A stretch of DNA of 64,000 bases from positions 6,014,001 through 6,078,000 of the forward strand of contig NZ_CP097384.1 in assembly GCF_024584705.1 (NCBI RefSeq), read 5' to 3'. Below are positions 17,936-29,274 of this stretch, piece by piece. Within the stretch, counting starts at the first letter, position 1, and the number at the start of each line of letters is the position of its first letter. The translations under genes were made by a program, and so were the position numbers. The notes under the pieces were generated by a model. That model saw only the letters and a program-made list of their open reading frames with translations. It did not search any database and was not told where the DNA came from. This stretch comes from Blastopirellula sp. J2-11 (GTDB lineage: Bacteria > Planctomycetota > Planctomycetia > Pirellulales > Pirellulaceae).

Positions 17936-18742
17936 ATGAAATTCAAGGTCGATATCGACGTCTACCGCGGGCCGCTCGACTTGCTGCTGTACCTGGTGCG
18001 CAAACACGAGATTGATATCCGCGACATCCCGATCGCGATGGTCACCGAGCAATACGTCATCTATCTCGACATCTTGCAACATCTCGACGTGGATGCGGCC
18101 GCCGACTTTTTGGAAATGGCCAGCACGCTGGTCGAGATCAAATCGAAGTTGCTGTTGCCTGGGGTCGACGCGGACGAAGAACTGATTGAAGATCCGCGCG
18201 AACAGTTGGTTGAACGCCTGCTGGAGTACAAACGCTTCAAGGATGCCGCCGGTCTGCTGGATGATCAAGGCCGTGCCTGGAACCGCCGTTTCTCTCGTCT
18301 GTCAGACGATCTGCCGCCGCGGCGAATTGATCCGGCCCAACAGCCGATTCATGAGGTCGAGTTATGGGACCTGGTCAGCGCGCTGTCGCGCATCGTGCGC
18401 GACAACAAAATCGTGCAGCCGACCAGCATCGTCTATGACGACACTCCGATTCGCGTCTACATGGAACGCATCCATGAGCGAATCGTCACCGAAGCGAGCG
18501 TCTCGTTCACTTCGATGTTCGAAGGCCAAGTGCACAAGATCGTCATCATCGGACTCTTCCTAGCCGTGCTGGAACTCGTGCGCCACTGCGGCGTCATCGC
18601 CCAACAACCAGAACCGCACGGTGAAATCTATCTCACCGCCGGCCCGAACTTCTCGACCGAGTTCACGTTGACCGAAGTCGACGACTATTCGGCGGCGCCG
18701 GCCGCCGAAGAAGCAGGCGAGCAGCCGCCTGCAGAGTCGTAG
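17936..18742 (+). CDS. scpA: Segregation and condensation protein A
   Basis: A 268-residue kleisin subunit of the bacterial condensin, which bridges the SMC heads with ScpB. The diagnostic N-terminal stretch YRGPLDLLLYLVRK is followed by IRDIPIAMVTEQY and by DFLEMASTLVEIKSKLLLP. A C-terminal winged helix contains the VTFLAVLEL-like segment (here IIGLFLAVLELVR). AGGAAG lies upstream of the ATG at 17936; an in-frame start at 17876 adds basic residues not found in the family. No scpB is next to it. Confidence 0.95.
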   Translation: MKFKVDIDVYRGPLDLLLYLVRKHEIDIRDIPIAMVTEQYVIYLDILQHLDVDAAADFLEMASTLVEIKSKLLLPGVDADEELIEDPREQLVERLLEYKRFKDAAGLLDDQGRAWNRRFSRLSDDLPPRRIDPAQQPIHEVELWDLVSALSRIVRDNKIVQPTSIVYDDTPIRVYMERIHERIVTEASVSFTSMFEGQVHKIVIIGLFLAVLELVRHCGVIAQQPEPHGEIYLTAGPNFSTEFTLTEVDDYSAAPAAEEAGEQPPAES

Positions 18743-18813
18743 TGCGGCGGTTCGTACGCGACACAACTCGCTAAACATCGAGTCCTTTAGATGCGGTGAA
18801 CTCGCCAGCGCCG

Positions 18814-19926
18814 TTATTCAATCCACCCGCCGCCGAGCACTTGATCGCCGTCGTAACAAACGACCGCTTGACCAGGCGCGACGCCGCGGCGCGGCTGGTC
18901 GAAGGTCACAGAAATCCGTCCGTCGGGCAGTTGCTCAACGGTGGCCGGCGCGTCGTCGCTGTTGTAGCGAATCTGGGCACGGCAGCGGAGCGGGCCTGCC
19001 GGCAGATCGACCAACCAGTTGCAATCGCGCGCGGTCAATTCGGTGCGGCCCAGCTCCTCTTTCTCGCCGATCACCACCTGGTTTGACTCGGCGTCAATTC
19101 GCACGACAAATCGTGGTTCGCCCAGCGCCACGCCTAGTCCTTTGCGCTGGCCGATAGTGTACTTCTCGATGCCGTCATGCGTGCCCACCACTTCGCCGGC
19201 GGTGGTGACGATCTCGCCGGCGGTTTGCAAATCGGCGCGGCGCGACTTGATGAACTCGTCATGCTTGCCCGAGGTGACGAAGCAGATCTCTTGGCTATCT
19301 TTCTTGTCGGCTACCCGCATCCCGATCTGACCCGCCAACTCACGGATGCGCGACTTTTCAAACTGTCCGACCGGCAGCAACATTCGTCGCAGATATTTTT
19401 GTCCGATTCCAAACAGCACGTAAGTTTGATCTTTACCAGAATCGACGCCGCGCACCAAACGGGGTAGATCGCCAGGTTGATCGGTCAGCAAGCGGGCGTA
19501 ATGTCCCGTCGCAACATACTCGGCTCCAACGCTATCCGCGTAGTCAAACAGCTTGCCGAACTTGATCCAGTTGTTGCACATCACACACGGATTGGGGGTT
19601 CGTCCCGCGACATACTCGTTGACAAAGTAGTCGATAATTTGCCCAAACTCGCGCTGGAGATTGAGCGCATAGAAGGGAATATTGAGATTATCGGCGACTC
19701 GGCGAGCATCGGCGGCGTCGCTGGCACTGCAGCAACCTTGCTTGTGATCAGGGCGATCATTCAAGATCGGCAACGCCGATTGTCCATCAATCTGGCAGCT
19801 AGCAACCGGCGATTGTTCGCCATGGCGCATAAAAACGCCGATGACTTCATGCCCCTCTTCTAGGAGAAGATGCGCGGCGACGCTGCTATCAACGCCCCCT
19901 GACATAGCTAGTACAACTCGCGCCAT
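18814..19926 (-). CDS. mnmA: tRNA 2-thiouridine synthase MnmA
   Basis: A 370-residue enzyme that puts the 2-thio group on U34 of Lys, Glu and Gln tRNAs. The PP-loop SGGVDSS is at residues 9-15, and the cysteines expected to carry sulfur are C117 in PNPCVMCNNWIKFG and C215 in SQEICFV. The tRNA-contact motif GKDQTYVLFG is intact. An insertion with extra cysteines (C44, C65, C66) precedes the domain's second half. Convergent with scpA and divergent from the transferase gene at 20176. Confidence 0.95.
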   Translation of the reverse strand: MARVVLAMSGGVDSSVAAHLLLEEGHEVIGVFMRHGEQSPVASCQIDGQSALPILNDRPDHKQGCCSASDAADARRVADNLNIPFYALNLQREFGQIIDYFVNEYVAGRTPNPCVMCNNWIKFGKLFDYADSVGAEYVATGHYARLLTDQPGDLPRLVRGVDSGKDQTYVLFGIGQKYLRRMLLPVGQFEKSRIRELAGQIGMRVADKKDSQEICFVTSGKHDEFIKSRRADLQTAGEIVTTAGEVVGTHDGIEKYTIGQRKGLGVALGEPRFVVRIDAESNQVVIGEKEELGRTELTARDCNWLVDLPAGPLRCRAQIRYNSDDAPATVEQLPDGRISVTFDQPRRGVAPGQAVVCYDGDQVLGGGWIE

Positions 19927-20175
19927 TTGCCTGAAAACTCCGCAAAAACCCCGCAGACCACCAACAATACCAGCACCGCCGCGTATTATGTGGGAACGTT
20001 TGAATTATACAGAGTATTCCGAATGATGCGGCAGATCACAGCAAGCCGATAACCTTCCCGTCGAGATCGTCTTTGGACCGATTTTTCTAGAAGAGCGCAA
20101 TCCTCCAAATGGCGGCCGCCCCACCTTGCCGCTGGTCGAAATTGTGCGATCACGACATTTAACCCCCTAGCGAAA

Positions 20176-20949
20176 ATGATACGTCTTCCGGAAGCCCGGG
20201 GCTCGCGCCTCGCACCATTGACCGGCATGTCAGCCGAGGCGCTGCATCTGTGGAGCATTCCGCTTCGCACGAGCAAGTCGCAGGTGGCGCAGCTGCGCGA
20301 AGTGCTTTCAGCTAGCGAACGCGAAAAGGCGGAAAGTTTTCTGTTGGACGAACAGACGCAACGCTATATCGTCTGCCGCGGCGCCGTCCGCCAAATTCTG
20401 GCCGGCTATCTGGAGATGGCCCCCAAACAATTGTCGCTGATCAGCGGAAAGTTCGGAAAGCCGCAGCTCGAACATCAAGATTCGCTCTGGTTCAACGTCA
20501 CCCATTCGGGCGATCTGGCCGTTTTGGCGATCTCGACGATCGGTGAAGTCGGTGTCGACATCGAACAGATCCGCGAGATTCGCGGCCTAGCGCGCATGGT
20601 GGATCGTTGCTTGGCCCCCGGAGAACGCCCTGACGTGTTACGCCTTCCGGCGGCTGAGAAGGATCGTCAATTTCTCCGTTACTGGACGCATAAAGAAGCT
20701 TATTTGAAGACGTTTGGGGTCGGAATTCGTCGCCCGCTAGAGAAGCTCGAAATCGACCTGGTGGCGCCGCCGTCGCGTCGCGTGATGAACCATTTTGGTC
20801 ATTTTCCAGACGAATTGGCCGCTTCGGTCACCGAGTTTTGCCCGGCCGAGGGCTATGTCGGCGCGATTTCGGTCTGTGGCTCGCTTCCCGCCGAAATTGC
20901 CGCTCAAGCGTGGGTTGGTGGTCGCTTTCGAGCGCAACGTGTAGGATAA
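20176..20949 (+). CDS. Sfp-type 4'-phosphopantetheinyl transferase
   Basis: A 257-residue enzyme that moves the phosphopantetheine arm of CoA onto a carrier-protein serine. The magnesium-binding motif GVDIEQ and the WTHKEAYLKTFGVG motif are intact, and NVTHSGDLAVLAI matches the substrate-binding strand. It is the two-domain Sfp class used for polyketide and non-ribosomal carrier domains. It starts the biosynthetic cassette, 31 nt before the free carrier protein, so its likely targets are that protein and the synthase. The ATG at 20176 has no clear ribosome site; 20227 is an alternative start. Confidence 0.93.
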   Translation: MIRLPEARGSRLAPLTGMSAEALHLWSIPLRTSKSQVAQLREVLSASEREKAESFLLDEQTQRYIVCRGAVRQILAGYLEMAPKQLSLISGKFGKPQLEHQDSLWFNVTHSGDLAVLAISTIGEVGVDIEQIREIRGLARMVDRCLAPGERPDVLRLPAAEKDRQFLRYWTHKEAYLKTFGVGIRRPLEKLEIDLVAPPSRRVMNHFGHFPDELAASVTEFCPAEGYVGAISVCGSLPAEIAAQAWVGGRFRAQRVG

Positions 20950-20980
20950 ATCGATTACGTAACGACGTGAGAGGACCTAC

Positions 20981-21250
20981 ATGACAAGCGACAAATCGGC
21001 CACTGGCGCAACTGCCACGGCGGAAGAGATCCAAGAGTGGATGGTCGCCTATCTTGCCCGCGAGCTGGATACGGCGCCACAGTCGATCGATGTGACGGCG
21101 CCGTTCGAGACGTTCGCGCTCGATTCCGCATCCGCGATCGGTATGACGGGGGATTTAGAACAATGGCTCGGACGCCGCATCGATCCAACCGTCGTCTACG
21201 ATTATCCGACGATCGAAGAATTCTCGGAATATCTGGCCGACCAGCGATAA
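20981..21250 (+). CDS. Stand-alone acyl carrier protein
   Basis: An 89-residue carrier protein. The attachment serine is S49 in FALDSASAIGMTGDLE, where the common DSL is replaced by DSA; WLGRRIDPTVVYDYPTIEEF matches helices II-III of polyketide-type carriers. GAGAGGA lies about 7 nt before the ATG. It is placed between the transferase and the giant synthase. It may deliver a starter unit or accept an intermediate; the sequence alone does not decide. Confidence 0.9.
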   Translation: MTSDKSATGATATAEEIQEWMVAYLARELDTAPQSIDVTAPFETFALDSASAIGMTGDLEQWLGRRIDPTVVYDYPTIEEFSEYLADQR

Positions 21251-21404
21251 ACGCGAATCTAGCAGTCTGTTGAAGCGGCGCAGGTCGATTAGCGCAATAT
21301 CGCTACAATGACCCCAAGGCTTGCGCCGCTCGCTTTGCCGATTCCACCCAAGACGCGCCTTTACGGCCGTCATTCACAAGCCACGTCGTAAATAGATTAC
21401 CGCG

Positions 21405-24400
21405 ATGCAACTACCTCACTCGCCGATCGCCGTGGTCGGCGTCGGTTGCCGATTTCCCGGCGCGGCCGATATCGCCGCCTATTGGGAACTCCTCGCCGGC
21501 GGCGTCGACGCAATTCGCGAAACGCCCCGCGATCGCTGGGATGTTGACGCGCTTTACAGCTCAGAACCAGCTACGCCTGGCAAAACTAGCACGCGTTGGG
21601 GCGGCTTTCTTGACGAGGTCGCCGACTTCGATCCCGCCTTCTTTGGAATCTCCGGCCGCGAAGCCGAGAAAATGGATCCGCAACAGCGACTGCTGTTGGA
21701 GGTCGCTTGGGAATCGCTCGAACAAGCCGGCATTCCGGTAGACTCGCTTGCCGATTCGGCGACCGGCGTCTTTGTTGGAATTAGCAACAGCGACTATCAG
21801 CGGCTGATGTTTCGCGGGCTCGATTCGCTGACCGCCTACAGCGCGACCGGCACCAGTCTCTCGATCGCCGCCAATCGGATCAGCTATCTGTTCAATCTGC
21901 GCGGACCAAGCGTCGCGATTGACACCGCTTGCAGTTCGTCGCTGGTCGCTGTCCACCTAGCGTGTCAAAGCCTGCGCAGCGGCGAGTCGAATCTCGCGTT
22001 GGCCGGCGGCGTCAACATGATGCTGACGCCTGAAGGGACGATCACTTTTTCGCAGGCCCGCATGATGGCGCCCGACGGACGTTGCAAAACGTTCGACGCC
22101 AAAGCGGATGGCTACGTCCGCGGCGAAGGTTGCGGCATGGTCGTGCTAAAACGGCTGGAAGACGCCGAGCGCGACGGCGATCAGGTCTTGGCCGTCGTCC
22201 GCGGATCGGCCGTCAATCAAGATGGTCTGACCAACGGGCTGACCGCGCCCAACGGACCTTCGCAACAAGACGTGCTGCGTGCGGCGCTAGCCGATGCGCA
22301 GCTCGATCCGCATGACGTGGAATACATCGAAGCGCACGGCACCGGCACGTCCCTGGGCGATCCGATCGAAGTCCGTTCGCTGAAAAGCGTGCTGGCCGTC
22401 GATCGTCCGGCAGGCAAGCCGCTCCGGATCGCGTCGGTCAAAACCAACATCGGCCACTTGGAATCGGCCGCCGGCGTCGCCGGTTTGGTGAAGTGCATCT
22501 TGTCGCTGACGCATCAGCAGATTCCGCCGCACTTGCACTTCCACGAACTCAATCCCTACATCGATCTTACCGACGCTCCGATCGAAATCCCGCTCGCCCC
22601 CACTGCTTGGAATTCGCCGGCCGGTGAGCGCATCGCAGGCGTCAGCGCCTTCGGCTTTGGCGGCACCAACTGCCATGTGATCGTCGGCGACTACGTCGGC
22701 CCATCGCCCAAAGAGACGTTCACCGATCTCCAGCGTCCGCAACATGTGGTGACCCTGTCGGCCGCCAGCACGATCGGGCTGGCGGAAGTCGCCACGCAGT
22801 ACGCCGATCTCTTGGCCGAGCAAACCGATCTCGAGATCGCCGACTTCGCTTACTCGGTCAATGTGGGCCGCTCGAAGCTGGAAGTCCGTCGCGGGCTGGT
22901 TGTCGATTCGCGCGAAGCGGCGCTCAAGCAACTGCACAAGATCGCGCAAACAGCGCCCAGCCAAGAAAATGGCGCCAAACGCCGCAAGCTGAAAACCGCC
23001 TTCCTGTTTACCGGGCAAGGCTCCCAGTACTTCGGCATGAGCCGCACGCTGTACGAAACGCAGCCGATCTATCGCGCAACGCTTGACCGCTGCGCAGCGA
23101 TCCTGGCGCCGTATGACGTGCCGCTCTTAGAAATCTTATTTGGCGCCGACGCCGATGTCGTCAACCAAACCGCCTACACGCAACCGGCGCTGTTCGCCGT
23201 TGAGTATGCGTTGTTCGAGCTATGGAAGTCGTGGGGCGTTGAGCCCGACATGGTGATCGGCCACAGCGTCGGCGAGTATGTCGCCGCGTGTGCGGCTCGC
23301 GTCTTCTCGCTCGAAGATGGACTGAAGCTGATCGCGCTGCGCGGCAAGCTGATGAACTCGCTACCGGCCGGCGGCGGCATGGTTGCGATCGCGGCAGGTC
23401 CGGCGGTTGTCGATCCGCTGGTCGCCGCCCAGGCCGACAAACTCTCGGTCGCCGCTTACAACAGCCCGCAGCAAACGGTCATCTCTGGAGAATTAACGGC
23501 CCTCGAAACCGCGATCGCCGCCTGCGAAAAGCAAGGAGTTCGCGCGACTCGTTTGACCGTCTCCCATGCGTTCCATTCGCCGCTGATGGATCCAATTCTC
23601 GACGAGTTTGAAAAGACCGTCCGTCAAATCGATCTTCATCCGGCGGCGATTCCGCTGGCCGCCAATTTGACCGGCGCCTGGGCTGGCGACGAGATCATGA
23701 CGCCCCAGTATTGGCGACGTCATCTGCGCGAAGCGGTTCGCTTTGGCGACGGCATGGCGCTGCTCGGCAAGAAGGGCGCCAAGACCTTCATCGAGATCGG
23801 GCCCAACCCAATCCTGACCGGACTAGGCCGTGCGACGCTCGATAACAAAGATCTCCACTGGCTCCCGTCGCTGCGAGCCAAACGCGACGAGTGGCAAACC
23901 CTGCTCGGTTCGCTCGCCCAACTGTTTGAGTTGGGGGGCAAAATCGATTGGCAAGGGTTTGAAGCCGGCTATGCGCGAACCAAGCGAGAGCTGCCGACCT
24001 ATCCTTTTCAGCGAACCCGTTTTTGGGCGCCTGACAACATGTCGGCCGCTACCGAAAACGGCGCCTATCACAGCACCGCGACGACGCCGATCGTCGGCGG
24101 ACACCCGCTGCTAGGCGTGCTGCACCCGACCGCGCTGGATGAGAAGCTGTACGAGTCGACCCTCTCGGCGTCGCGTCCCGCTTACCTGCGTGATCATCAA
24201 CTGTTTGGGCAGCCAGTCTTCCCGGCGACCGGCTACATCGAAATTGCCATGGCCGCCGGCCGCGAACATTTCGCCGCCGCCAACGTCGCGATCGAAGGGC
24301 TGAACATCCATCAGCCGCTCCTCCTCGACGAGTCGCTCCGCAGCCTTCAAACGCTCGTCTCGCCCGGCGACGCCGTCTGCGACTTCCGCATTCTCAGCTG

Positions 24401-27400
24401 CGAAACCTCCGGCGAATCCGACTCTGTCTGGAAGCTGCACGCCTCGGGCAAGATCGCGCTCACCGACGCCGCGCCGGTCGAACTGAAGTTGCAAGACGTT
24501 TACTACAAGATGGAAGGGGAAGTCGACGTCGAGCCGTTCTACGCCGCGTGTCGCGCCAGTGGTCTCGATTACGGTCGCGCCTTCCGCGGCGTCAAAAAGC
24601 TAGGGACCGGCGGCGATGACGCGCTGGCCGAAGTGGCGCTCGCCGCGCAGCAAAAGGGGGAAGCGTCGCACTACGTGCTGCATCCTGCTTTGCTCGACGC
24701 TTGCTTGCAGACGGTGGGCGCATTGGTCGCCGATCAGGTCGACGCCGACGCGACATTCGTACCGATCGGCGCCGAAGCGGTACATACGTTCTCGGCCCAC
24801 TCGCCGGCCCATGTAATCTGTCACAGTCAGATCACCGAGCGCAAGAGCGGGCGCTCGCCGCAAGTGGTCGCCGATGTCATTCTGGCCAACGAAGAGGGAG
24901 AACAACTCGCCGAGATCCGCGGCCTGCGACTGATGCGGGTCTCTCGCAAAGACTTGCAGCAACGCCTGCATCATCATGTCGACAACTGGCTGTACGAAGT
25001 GATCTGGCGCGAGACGCCGCGGATTGGTTCGCCGCTGTCGGTTGACGAGACGCAACAGCCGGTTTGGCTGGTCTGGACCGAAGAGGCGAAAAGCGATCTC
25101 GCCGCGTCGCTGCAAAAAGAACTGACCGATCGCAAGCAACAGTGCGTGATCGTCTCGCCTGGTAAAAAGCTGAAAGTCACGGCCGACGCCGCGGTCGTTC
25201 ACCCAGGCGACGCTGCTCAATGGGAAGAGCTGCTGACGAAGCTCAAGCTGTCAGCCGACGCGCCCTTGCGGGGTGTCGTCATCTTGGCCGACTCGCTTCC
25301 CGCTGCCGATTCCAAGTCGCTGGTCGCCGCCGATCTGCCCACGATGCAAGCGACGCTCCATCTGACGCAATCGCTGCTGAAGCTCGACGAGCAAACGCCG
25401 CAGCTGACGATCGTCACCAGCGGCGCACAGCAAGTCGCCGTCGACAACGGCGTAGCGCAACCGCTGGCCGCATCGCTTTGGGGCATGGCCCGCGTCATCG
25501 CGGCCGAAGCGCCCAAGCTTTCCTGCACACGCGTCGATCTTGATCCAGCCGGCGTCGAAAACGCAGCCAAGCTGTTTGGCGAGCTGTGGGTGCCCGACAA
25601 AGAGGTCGAGATCGTCTTGCGCGGCGACAAGCGTTATTCATCGCGACTCGTTTCCGCTGCAGACGCAAAGCGCAGCCAATTGGCGATTCCTTATTCCCCC
25701 TATCGCTTGGGTCTGCAAAAGTTTGGTCTGATCGATCAGCTGACGCTTCGCGAGACGACCCTCGCCGAACCTGGCGCGACCGAAGTCGAAATCGCCGTCA
25801 GCGCCGCCGGGCTCAACTTCCGCGATGTGCTGCGAGCCCTCGGCATGCTGCAAGAGTACGAAAAAGAGATCGGCATCCTCAGCGAAGCGGACGTCACGTT
25901 CGGCTTTGAATGCTCTGGCGTCGTGACCCGCGTCGGCGCCAAGGTGAAGTCGCACCAGCCTGGCGATACGGTCATCGCGTTGGCGACCGCGAGCATGGCG
26001 AGCCATCTGACGATCGATCAAAATTATGTCGCGCCGCGCCCCCAAGGCATGTCGCACGACGAAGCCGCAACGCTGCCGCTGGCCTATCTAACCGCCTACT
26101 ACGGTCTGATAAAGCTCGCCAAGTTGAAAAAAGGAGACCGCGTGTTGATTCACGCGGCCGCCGGCGGCGTCGGACAAGCGGCCGTCGCAATCGCCCAAGC
26201 GGCCGGCGCCGAAATCTTCGCAACCGCGAGTCGCGGCAAGTGGGATTTCCTCCGTTCGCTTGGCGTCGAGCATATCTACGATTCGCGCACGACCAGCTTC
26301 GCTGACAAGCTCACCGCCGATACCGATGGCGGCGGCGTCGATGTGGTGCTGAACAGCTTGAACCAAGACTTCATTCCGAAAAGCGTCGACATCTTGGCGC
26401 CGAAGGGTCGCTTCGTCGAGATCGGCAAGATCGGCGTCTGGACGCAGGAGGAATTCGTCGCAGTTCGCCCCAGCGCCAAATACTTCCCATTCGATCTCGG
26501 TCAGGAAGAACGCAATGCGCCCGGTTTAATCGCCAAGCTGCTGAAAGAGCTCGCGCCGCAGTTCGACTCCGGCGCGCTGCGGCCGTTGCCGATGGAAGTC
26601 TTCCCGGTGGAGAAATCGGTCGAAGCGTTCCGGCACATGCAGCAGGCCAAGCATCGCGGCAAGGTCGTGATCGACATGGCCCGCCCGCTGGCGGAAATGT
26701 CGCTGATCCGCGAGAGCGGAACTTACTTGATCACCGGCGGCCTCGGGGCGCTCGGTTTGGAAGTCGCCGGTTGGCTGGTCAGTCGCGGCGCCCGGCAGTT
26801 GTCGCTCGCCAGTCGCAGCGGCCAGCCCAACGAAGTCGCGGTGGAACGAATCGCCGCCTGGCAGGCCGACGGCGTGACCGTTCAGTGCGTCGCGCTCGAT
26901 GTGGCCGATCGCCAGAGCGTGACGCAGACGATCGCCCAACTGAACAAGCAAAACCAGCTGGTCGGCGTGATTCACGCCGCCGGCGTTCTCGACGATGCGA
27001 CGCTTGCTCAACAATCGTGGGAGCGGTTCGAGACCGTCTTGGCGGCCAAGGTCGACGGCGCGTGGAACTTGCATGTCGCGACCGCTGACTTGCCGCTTGA
27101 GATGTTCCTGACCTTCTCGTCGCTCGCGGCGGTGATCGGTTCGCCCGGTCAGTCGAACTACGCGGCGGCGAATGCGTTTTTGGATGGGTTGGCCAAGTAT
27201 CGCCGCGGTTTGGGACTGGCCGGACTCAGCATCAACTGGGGTCCGTGGTCGGGCGGCGGCATGGCGGCCGATCAAGATCATACGAAGTGGGCGAAGCTGG
27301 GCGTCGGCGTTATCTCGCCGCCGGAAGGTTTGTTTGCGCTGGAGCAGATCGTCAGCGATCGTCTCAGCTCCAACGTCGGCGTTTTTCCGATCGACTGGAG

Positions 27401-29090
27401 CAAGTTCCTCAAGCAGTTCTCCCGTAACAAACATCCGCGGTTGCTCGATCAGCTGGCGACTCTTCATCGCCGCGAAACGGTCGCCGCCGCCGGAGCCGTC
27501 GCAGGCGGGCTGAAAGGGCAACTCGCCGCCGCAGGCGAGGACAAGCGCGCTCGCCTGGTCGGTGACTTTGTCGCCGAAGCAGTCGGCAAAACGCTCGGCG
27601 TCGCCGCCGCACAGTTGGATCGCAGCAAGCCGTTGGCCGACATGGGTCTCGACTCGCTGATGGGAATCGAGCTGAAGAACGGCTTGGAGACAGAACTGGA
27701 CATCGAGATTCCGCTCGATAGTTTTTCGGCCGAAACGACGGTCCACAGTCTCGCGACCGCCGTGCAAACGATTCTCGGCGTCGAAGGAGATGCTGCATCC
27801 GCTGACAGTTCGACCGAAGCCGCAGCGCCGCAAGCCAAAGCGCAACAAAAACGTTCGATCGACGAGATCGGCCCCGGCGACTTTGACGTGCGCGAATTCC
27901 CTGAGATTCGTGAGTTGGAAGCGCGTCTAGAGACCTTTGCCCGCAACGGCGTCGAAAATCCTTACTTCGACGTTCACGAGAGCGTGACCAAAGATACGAC
28001 CGTGATCGATGGTCGCGAGATGATCAACTTCTCTAGCTACAACTATATCGGCAGCAGCGGCGCCCCCGAAGTTGACGCGGCCGCCAAAGCGGCGATCGAT
28101 CAGTTTGGAACCAGCGTCTCGGCCAGTCGCGTCGTGAGCGGCGAGAAGACGATCCACGGTCAGTTGGAACGAGGAATCGCCAAGTTCCTCGGCGTCGAAG
28201 ATTCGGTCGTGTTCGTCGGGGGTCACTCGACCAACGAGACGACGATCGGTCACCTGATGAATCCCGGCGACTTGATCCTGCATGACGAACTGTCGCACAA
28301 CAGTTTGATCCAAGGTTGCATCCTGTCAGGCGCCCAGCGACGTTCGTTCCGCCACAACGACCACGAAGCGGCCGAGCGGATGCTGGCCGAATCGCGCGGC
28401 AACTTTCGCCGTGTGTTGATCGTGGTCGAAGGGGTTTACAGCATGGACGGCGATTACCCCGATCTGCCGAAGTTCATCGAGCTGAAAGAACAGTACAAAG
28501 CGATGCTCTTTGTCGACGAGGCCCACTCGATCGGCACGATGGGCAAAACAGGACGCGGCATCTGCGAACATTTTGATGTCGATCCCAACCGCGTCGACAT
28601 GTTGATGGCGACCCTCAGCAAAACGTTTGGCAGTTGCGGCGGGTACATCGCCGGGCGCAAGCAGTTGGTGCAGTACCTGAAGTACACGGCGCCCGGCTTC
28701 GTCTTCAGCGTCGGTATTCCGCCAGCCAATGCGGCCGCGGCGCTGGCGTCGCTCGAGCGATTAGAATCGCATCCCGAGATCGTCGCTCAGTGCGCCGACA
28801 ACTCGGCCCTCTTCCTGCGCTTGGCGAAAGAAAAAGGACTGAACACCGGACTGGGCCGCAACACGCCGGTCGTGCCGGTGATCACCGGCAACTCGATGAA
28901 GGCGCTCAAGCTGTCGCGCAATCTCTATGCTCGCGGCATCAACGTCCAGCCGATCCTGTACCCAGCCGTCGAAGAAAAAGCGACCCGCTTGCGGTTCTTC
29001 ATCACGTCCGAGCACAAAGAAAAGCAGATCCGCGAAACGGTCGACGCGACCGCCGAAGAGTTGGCGAAGCTGGAAGCACTAGAGAAGTAG
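21405..29090 (+). CDS. Reducing type I polyketide synthase fused to alpha-oxoamine synthase
   Basis: A 2561-residue megasynthase. Order: ketosynthase (about 6-430; C176, H311, H351), acyltransferase (530-830; GHS at 619-621, malonyl-type HAFH at 721-724), dehydratase (895-1180; H931 in [12 protein letters not shown]1098), a structural linker (1190-1425), enoyl reductase (1430-1740; GGVG at 1587), ketoreductase (1770-1950; Y1919), acyl carrier (S2084 in GLDSLMG), then a PLP-dependent alpha-oxoamine synthase (2165-2561; K2406 in [11 protein letters not shown]). All domains look intact and there is no thioesterase. A fully reduced chain would be condensed with an amino acid and lose CO2, giving a 2-amino-3-ketone. 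The stop codon overlaps a family A repeat. Confidence 0.96.
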   Translation: MQLPHSPIAVVGVGCRFPGAADIAAYWELLAGGVDAIRETPRDRWDVDALYSSEPATPGKTSTRWGGFLDEVADFDPAFFGISGREAEKMDPQQRLLLEVAWESLEQAGIPVDSLADSATGVFVGISNSDYQRLMFRGLDSLTAYSATGTSLSIAANRISYLFNLRGPSVAIDTACSSSLVAVHLACQSLRSGESNLALAGGVNMMLTPEGTITFSQARMMAPDGRCKTFDAKADGYVRGEGCGMVVLKRLEDAERDGDQVLAVVRGSAVNQDGLTNGLTAPNGPSQQDVLRAALADAQLDPHDVEYIEAHGTGTSLGDPIEVRSLKSVLAVDRPAGKPLRIASVKTNIGHLESAAGVAGLVKCILSLTHQQIPPHLHFHELNPYIDLTDAPIEIPLAPTAWNSPAGERIAGVSAFGFGGTNCHVIVGDYVGPSPKETFTDLQRPQHVVTLSAASTIGLAEVATQYADLLAEQTDLEIADFAYSVNVGRSKLEVRRGLVVDSREAALKQLHKIAQTAPSQENGAKRRKLKTAFLFTGQGSQYFGMSRTLYETQPIYRATLDRCAAILAPYDVPLLEILFGADADVVNQTAYTQPALFAVEYALFELWKSWGVEPDMVIGHSVGEYVAACAARVFSLEDGLKLIALRGKLMNSLPAGGGMVAIAAGPAVVDPLVAAQADKLSVAAYNSPQQTVISGELTALETAIAACEKQGVRATRLTVSHAFHSPLMDPILDEFEKTVRQIDLHPAAIPLAANLTGAWAGDEIMTPQYWRRHLREAVRFGDGMALLGKKGAKTFIEIGPNPILTGLGRATLDNKDLHWLPSLRAKRDEWQTLLGSLAQLFELGGKIDWQGFEAGYARTKRELPTYPFQRTRFWAPDNMSAATENGAYHSTATTPIVGGHPLLGVLHPTALDEKLYESTLSASRPAYLRDHQLFGQPVFPATGYIEIAMAAGREHFAAANVAIEGLNIHQPLLLDESLRSLQTLVSPGDAVCDFRILSCETSGESDSVWKLHASGKIALTDAAPVELKLQDVYYKMEGEVDVEPFYAACRASGLDYGRAFRGVKKLGTGGDDALAEVALAAQQKGEASHYVLHPALLDACLQTVGALVADQVDADATFVPIGAEAVHTFSAHSPAHVICHSQITERKSGRSPQVVADVILANEEGEQLAEIRGLRLMRVSRKDLQQRLHHHVDNWLYEVIWRETPRIGSPLSVDETQQPVWLVWTEEAKSDLAASLQKELTDRKQQCVIVSPGKKLKVTADAAVVHPGDAAQWEELLTKLKLSADAPLRGVVILADSLPAADSKSLVAADLPTMQATLHLTQSLLKLDEQTPQLTIVTSGAQQVAVDNGVAQPLAASLWGMARVIAAEAPKLSCTRVDLDPAGVENAAKLFGELWVPDKEVEIVLRGDKRYSSRLVSAADAKRSQLAIPYSPYRLGLQKFGLIDQLTLRETTLAEPGATEVEIAVSAAGLNFRDVLRALGMLQEYEKEIGILSEADVTFGFECSGVVTRVGAKVKSHQPGDTVIALATASMASHLTIDQNYVAPRPQGMSHDEAATLPLAYLTAYYGLIKLAKLKKGDRVLIHAAAGGVGQAAVAIAQAAGAEIFATASRGKWDFLRSLGVEHIYDSRTTSFADKLTADTDGGGVDVVLNSLNQDFIPKSVDILAPKGRFVEIGKIGVWTQEEFVAVRPSAKYFPFDLGQEERNAPGLIAKLLKELAPQFDSGALRPLPMEVFPVEKSVEAFRHMQQAKHRGKVVIDMARPLAEMSLIRESGTYLITGGLGALGLEVAGWLVSRGARQLSLASRSGQPNEVAVERIAAWQADGVTVQCVALDVADRQSVTQTIAQLNKQNQLVGVIHAAGVLDDATLAQQSWERFETVLAAKVDGAWNLHVATADLPLEMFLTFSSLAAVIGSPGQSNYAAANAFLDGLAKYRRGLGLAGLSINWGPWSGGGMAADQDHTKWAKLGVGVISPPEGLFALEQIVSDRLSSNVGVFPIDWSKFLKQFSRNKHPRLLDQLATLHRRETVAAAGAVAGGLKGQLAAAGEDKRARLVGDFVAEAVGKTLGVAAAQLDRSKPLADMGLDSLMGIELKNGLETELDIEIPLDSFSAETTVHSLATAVQTILGVEGDAASADSSTEAAAPQAKAQQKRSIDEIGPGDFDVREFPEIRELEARLETFARNGVENPYFDVHESVTKDTTVIDGREMINFSSYNYIGSSGAPEVDAAAKAAIDQFGTSVSASRVVSGEKTIHGQLERGIAKFLGVEDSVVFVGGHSTNETTIGHLMNPGDLILHDELSHNSLIQGCILSGAQRRSFRHNDHEAAERMLAESRGNFRRVLIVVEGVYSMDGDYPDLPKFIELKEQYKAMLFVDEAHSIGTMGKTGRGICEHFDVDPNRVDMLMATLSKTFGSCGGYIAGRKQLVQYLKYTAPGFVFSVGIPPANAAAALASLERLESHPEIVAQCADNSALFLRLAKEKGLNTGLGRNTPVVPVITGNSMKALKLSRNLYARGINVQPILYPAVEEKATRLRFFITSEHKEKQIRETVDATAEELAKLEALEK

Positions 29091-29155
29091 GGTCCGCTGG
29101 GTGTGCGGACCGCGAAGTACAACTTGCTTCCCATGGTCCGCACAGCGGACCCTAC
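29087..29155. repeat. Inverted-repeat element, family A (contains stop codon)
   Basis: The left arm (29087-29111) and right arm (29134-29155) match family A, with three extra bases in the left-arm loop. The TAG stop of the polyketide synthase (29088-29090) is part of the left arm. The element probably ends the transcript of the biosynthetic cassette. Confidence 0.88.
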
Positions 29156-29274
29156 GGCTACGGCTAAAACGCTTGAATGCATGCGCCGCTTCCTCGATAA
29201 TGCCAACTATCTACCTTCCTCCGCATCAGGTCTGAATCAGGTTCGTTTCGTTGGCTTCTCAGCGCGTAATTCCG

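Noticed and set aside
26526-27848. 440-residue frame antisense to the polyketide synthase
   Set aside because: Arg-rich composition typical of a shadow frame in GC-rich DNA; the sense strand is clearly coding.
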